Origin: Clostridia bacterium
GTDB taxonomy: Bacteria; Bacillota; Clostridia; Oscillospirales; CAG-272
Reading direction: 5' to 3'
Length of the DNA stretch: 13,066 nucleotides
Assembly: GCA_029010655.1 (NCBI GenBank)
Contig: JAQXKW010000134.1
Coordinates: forward strand, 1-13,066
Positions within the stretch are counted from its first letter, which is position 1. Each line of letters begins with the position of its first letter. The translations under genes were made by a program, and so were the position numbers. Positions 11,054 to 13,066 of the stretch are shown here, piece by piece. The notes beneath the pieces are model-generated. The model did not search any database. It saw only the letters and a list, made by a program, of their open reading frames with translations, and was not told where the DNA came from.

Positions 11054-13066
11054 ATGGGAAAAAACACAAGAGGCGCCCTTGAAACCACCCCCTCAAAGGC
11101 TCAGTATTTTTCGTGGATCAATAATACAAACGAGGGCTCAACAGAGGAGCAGACATTAATAAATCTTGAATATTTCCGCTATCTTAAAGAAGAATACGGA
11201 ATGGAGCTTGATATATACGCATGGGACGCCGGCAACCTTGACGGCGCAGACGGCAGATATGAAAAGCTCTGCGGCGAAAAGCTGAAAAAGCAGTATCCCA
11301 ACGGCTACCGCCCCCTTGCCGACGCCGCCGCAAAAATAGGCGCACGGCTTGGCGTGTGGTGCGGACCTGACGGCTTCGGAGACACGGAAGAAGACGCAAA
11401 GGCGCGATACGAGCTTATGGTTTCCCTTTGCCGTGACATGAATTTCGCTCTTTTCAAAATGGACGCTGTCTGCGGCGGACTTCCCCCTGAAAAGTACGGA
11501 ATTTTCTCCGAAATGATGGAGGAATGCCGCAAATACTGTCCCGATTTGATTTTCTTAAACCACAGAATCCCCTTGGGCGACTGCGAAAAGTACGCAACCA
11601 CCTTTCTTTGGGAGGGCAGGGAAACGTACGTTGACGTGCATTCCTCAAATTCCTGCACCGCACCTCACCACAGAGCGTTCATTTTCTCCCGTGGCAATAC
11701 TCCTGAGCTGAAAAGGCTTACGGAGGATCACGGCGTGTGCATTTCCTCCTGCCCCGACAGCTTTGAGGACGATTTGATAATTCAGGCATTCGGCAGAAAT
11801 TTAATCCTTGCCCCCGAAATCTACGGAAACCCGTGGCTTCTCCGTGACGAGGAACAGGCGCATTTGGCGCATATTTTCAATCTCCACCGCAGATTTAACG
11901 ATATTTTGCCATACGGTATGATAGTTGACGATACTGTCTGCAACTGCGAAAAAATCGTGTCCAGAGGAGACGGCAAAAGGAGAGCTCTCACCTTCGGAAA
12001 TCAGACGTGGAAGGAGAAGGAATACCAAATCAGCCTCTCCGAAAAAATCGGACTTGAAAAGTGCTCAAAGGTTGCGCTTATCCGCCACGCACCCTATACG
12101 GAATTCGTGGGCGAATTTGATTACGGGGAGACGGTCTCTGTTTCGGTCGCACCCTTTAAGGCGGCGCTTTTCGAGGCTTGCGACGCAGAAATCGCACCCA
12201 AAATTCCGAGAGACTGCAAATTCTTAGTTCTCCGGGAGGACGAAAAAGGCGTTCCCGAAAGAATAAAGGTAATAAAAGAAACGCTCCCCGACCCTATATT
12301 TTACGGCAGAGCAGCAGAATGCGAAATTCCCGAAAATGCGGCACTAATTACGGAGACAACGCTCTTTGCGGCTACCTCCGATTCTCTTGAATACCGTGCT
12401 CTGCTCCGTTCGGGAGATACGAAGATACCCGAAGTCAAGGCGGCGAGAGACGCTTTCTTTAACCAAAAGGCGTACCTGCTCCGCGGCTGTGACGGCAGAT
12501 TTGCCTTTGACGGCAGGGAGGATACCTTCTTCGACGGCTTTTCCAAAAATACGGACTACGGCGTTTCCCGCTCCGACGGGGGATGTCTGCGCTGTGATTT
12601 CGGGAAAGCTTATGATGCGGATTTTGTAGAATTTGAATATTTTGATACGGACGAAGAACCGAATCTTGATATGCAGCCGCAAAAGGTGCCCGAAACCGTT
12701 GAAATTTCCGCCGATTTTGAAAGCTGGACTCCCGCTGTGAGAGAAAATGACAGCGAGAGAAAAGTTGAAATTGAAGTACTCCGCCACAGAGTGCATGACA
12801 TATACCGTGCAAAGGGGCGCCGCCGCATAACCTCATATAAGGTGGGCGGCAAGGTAAGATTTCTGCGTATGCCCGACCCCCTTGACAGAATTTACCGAAT
12901 TTCCCTTATAAAAGACGGAAAAGAAATAAAGCTTGAAAATCCCCGTGTCAATAATCTCCTGCCCCCGCCGCAAATTCTCACTCCCCCAAAGGCTGTTAAT
13001 CTTGACTTTAAGATAAAAAATGACGATTTTATCCCCCGAGCTTATTTGGCAATTTTGCTTGAGTGG
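11054..13066 (+). CDS. Putative cytoplasmic clan GH-D-like glycoside hydrolase with C-terminal galactose-binding-like domain (3' end missing)
   Basis: The frame is open for 671 codons from ATG 11054 to the window edge, with AAAGGAGA upstream. There is no signal peptide. Residues about 15-290 read like a TIM barrel of the alpha-galactosidase type (clan GH-D): LDIYAWDAGNLDG (52-64), LGVWCGPDGFGD (99-110), FALFKMDAVCGG (131-142), LIFLNH (165-170) and FLWEGRETY (184-192). Asp137 in FKMD occupies the place of the nucleophile in the K-x-D motif of GH27/GH36, and Glu187 or Glu190 could be the acid/base. These roles are inference. A beta-rich stretch follows (about 300-460). Residues about 471-625 look like a discoidin/CBM32-type fold (FDGREDTFFDGF, DFGKAYDADFVEFEYF, VRFLRM). 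The exact family and substrate are not recognised. Codon use resembles its neighbours. Confidence 0.6.
   Translation, partial: MGKNTRGALETTPSKAQYFSWINNTNEGSTEEQTLINLEYFRYLKEEYGMELDIYAWDAGNLDGADGRYEKLCGEKLKKQYPNGYRPLADAAAKIGARLGVWCGPDGFGDTEEDAKARYELMVSLCRDMNFALFKMDAVCGGLPPEKYGIFSEMMEECRKYCPDLIFLNHRIPLGDCEKYATTFLWEGRETYVDVHSSNSCTAPHHRAFIFSRGNTPELKRLTEDHGVCISSCPDSFEDDLIIQAFGRNLILAPEIYGNPWLLRDEEQAHLAHIFNLHRRFNDILPYGMIVDDTVCNCEKIVSRGDGKRRALTFGNQTWKEKEYQISLSEKIGLEKCSKVALIRHAPYTEFVGEFDYGETVSVSVAPFKAALFEACDAEIAPKIPRDCKFLVLREDEKGVPERIKVIKETLPDPIFYGRAAECEIPENAALITETTLFAATSDSLEYRALLRSGDTKIPEVKAARDAFFNQKAYLLRGCDGRFAFDGREDTFFDGFSKNTDYGVSRSDGGCLRCDFGKAYDADFVEFEYFDTDEEPNLDMQPQKVPETVEISADFESWTPAVRENDSERKVEIEVLRHRVHDIYRAKGRRRITSYKVGGKVRFLRMPDPLDRIYRISLIKDGKEIKLENPRVNNLLPPPQILTPPKAVNLDFKIKNDDFIPRAYLAILLEW

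Noticed and set aside
11300..12850. Several short open frames on both strands inside the glycosidase-like gene
   Set aside because: They are shadows of the continuous 671-codon frame. None has a recognisable domain or a good ribosome binding site.

Overview
The window reads as a chromosomal segment of a Clostridia-type Firmicute, most likely a gut-associated Oscillospirales/Ruminococcaceae relative. The grounds are the conserved Firmicute gene string yicC/yloC-remA-gmk-rpoZ-priA-def-fmt-rsmB-rlmN, AGGAGG-type ribosome binding sites, sigma-A promoters close to consensus, a YtvI-like membrane protein and frequent AGA arginine codons. The family-level placement is inference. Coding density is high. 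The longest non-coding stretch is the divergent intergenic region at about 1303-1417, and no gene-free stretch exceeds 300 bases. I see no tRNA, rRNA, CRISPR array, insertion sequence or prophage.

Left block (minus strand, 1-1302). A lipoprotein cyclophilin (679-1302) is followed one base later by a cytosolic cyclophilin (135-677). The two proteins are clearly paralogous. An intrinsic terminator lies inside the last codons of the second gene. Immediately after it is a good sigma-A promoter for the 5' end of mnmA (tRNA 2-thiouridylase), which runs off the left edge. The cyclophilin pair has its own promoter at 1335-1363, with a perfect inverted repeat over the -35 region.

Middle and right block (plus strand, 1418-11002). 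A YtvI/AI-2E-family membrane protein comes first. Its stop codon is part of a perfect-consensus promoter (TTGACA, 17 bp, TATAAT) that drives yicC, remA, gmk and rpoZ. A GC-rich hairpin separates rpoZ from priA, where many Firmicutes carry coaBC. priA, def, fmt, rsmB and rlmN follow with short gaps or overlaps. This is an information-processing operon: RNA turnover (YicC), a DNA-binding regulator (RemA), GTP supply (Gmk), RNA polymerase assembly (omega), replication restart (PriA), formylation and deformylation of nascent proteins (Fmt/Def), and 16S and 23S rRNA methylation (RsmB, RlmN).

Right end (11054 to the edge). Many Firmicutes have the stp/prkC phosphatase-kinase pair here. This genome instead carries a long open frame, still open at the window end, that looks like a cytoplasmic clan GH-D-like (alpha-galactosidase-type) glycoside hydrolase with a C-terminal galactose-binding-like domain. 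It is the least ordinary gene in the window.

The segment is mostly conserved housekeeping sequence. I found no clearly new multi-gene system. The points most worth checking are a cysteine in place of the catalytic asparagine of Fmt, a cyclophilin read through its own terminator, the operator-like palindrome, and the uncharacterised glycosidase-like gene.
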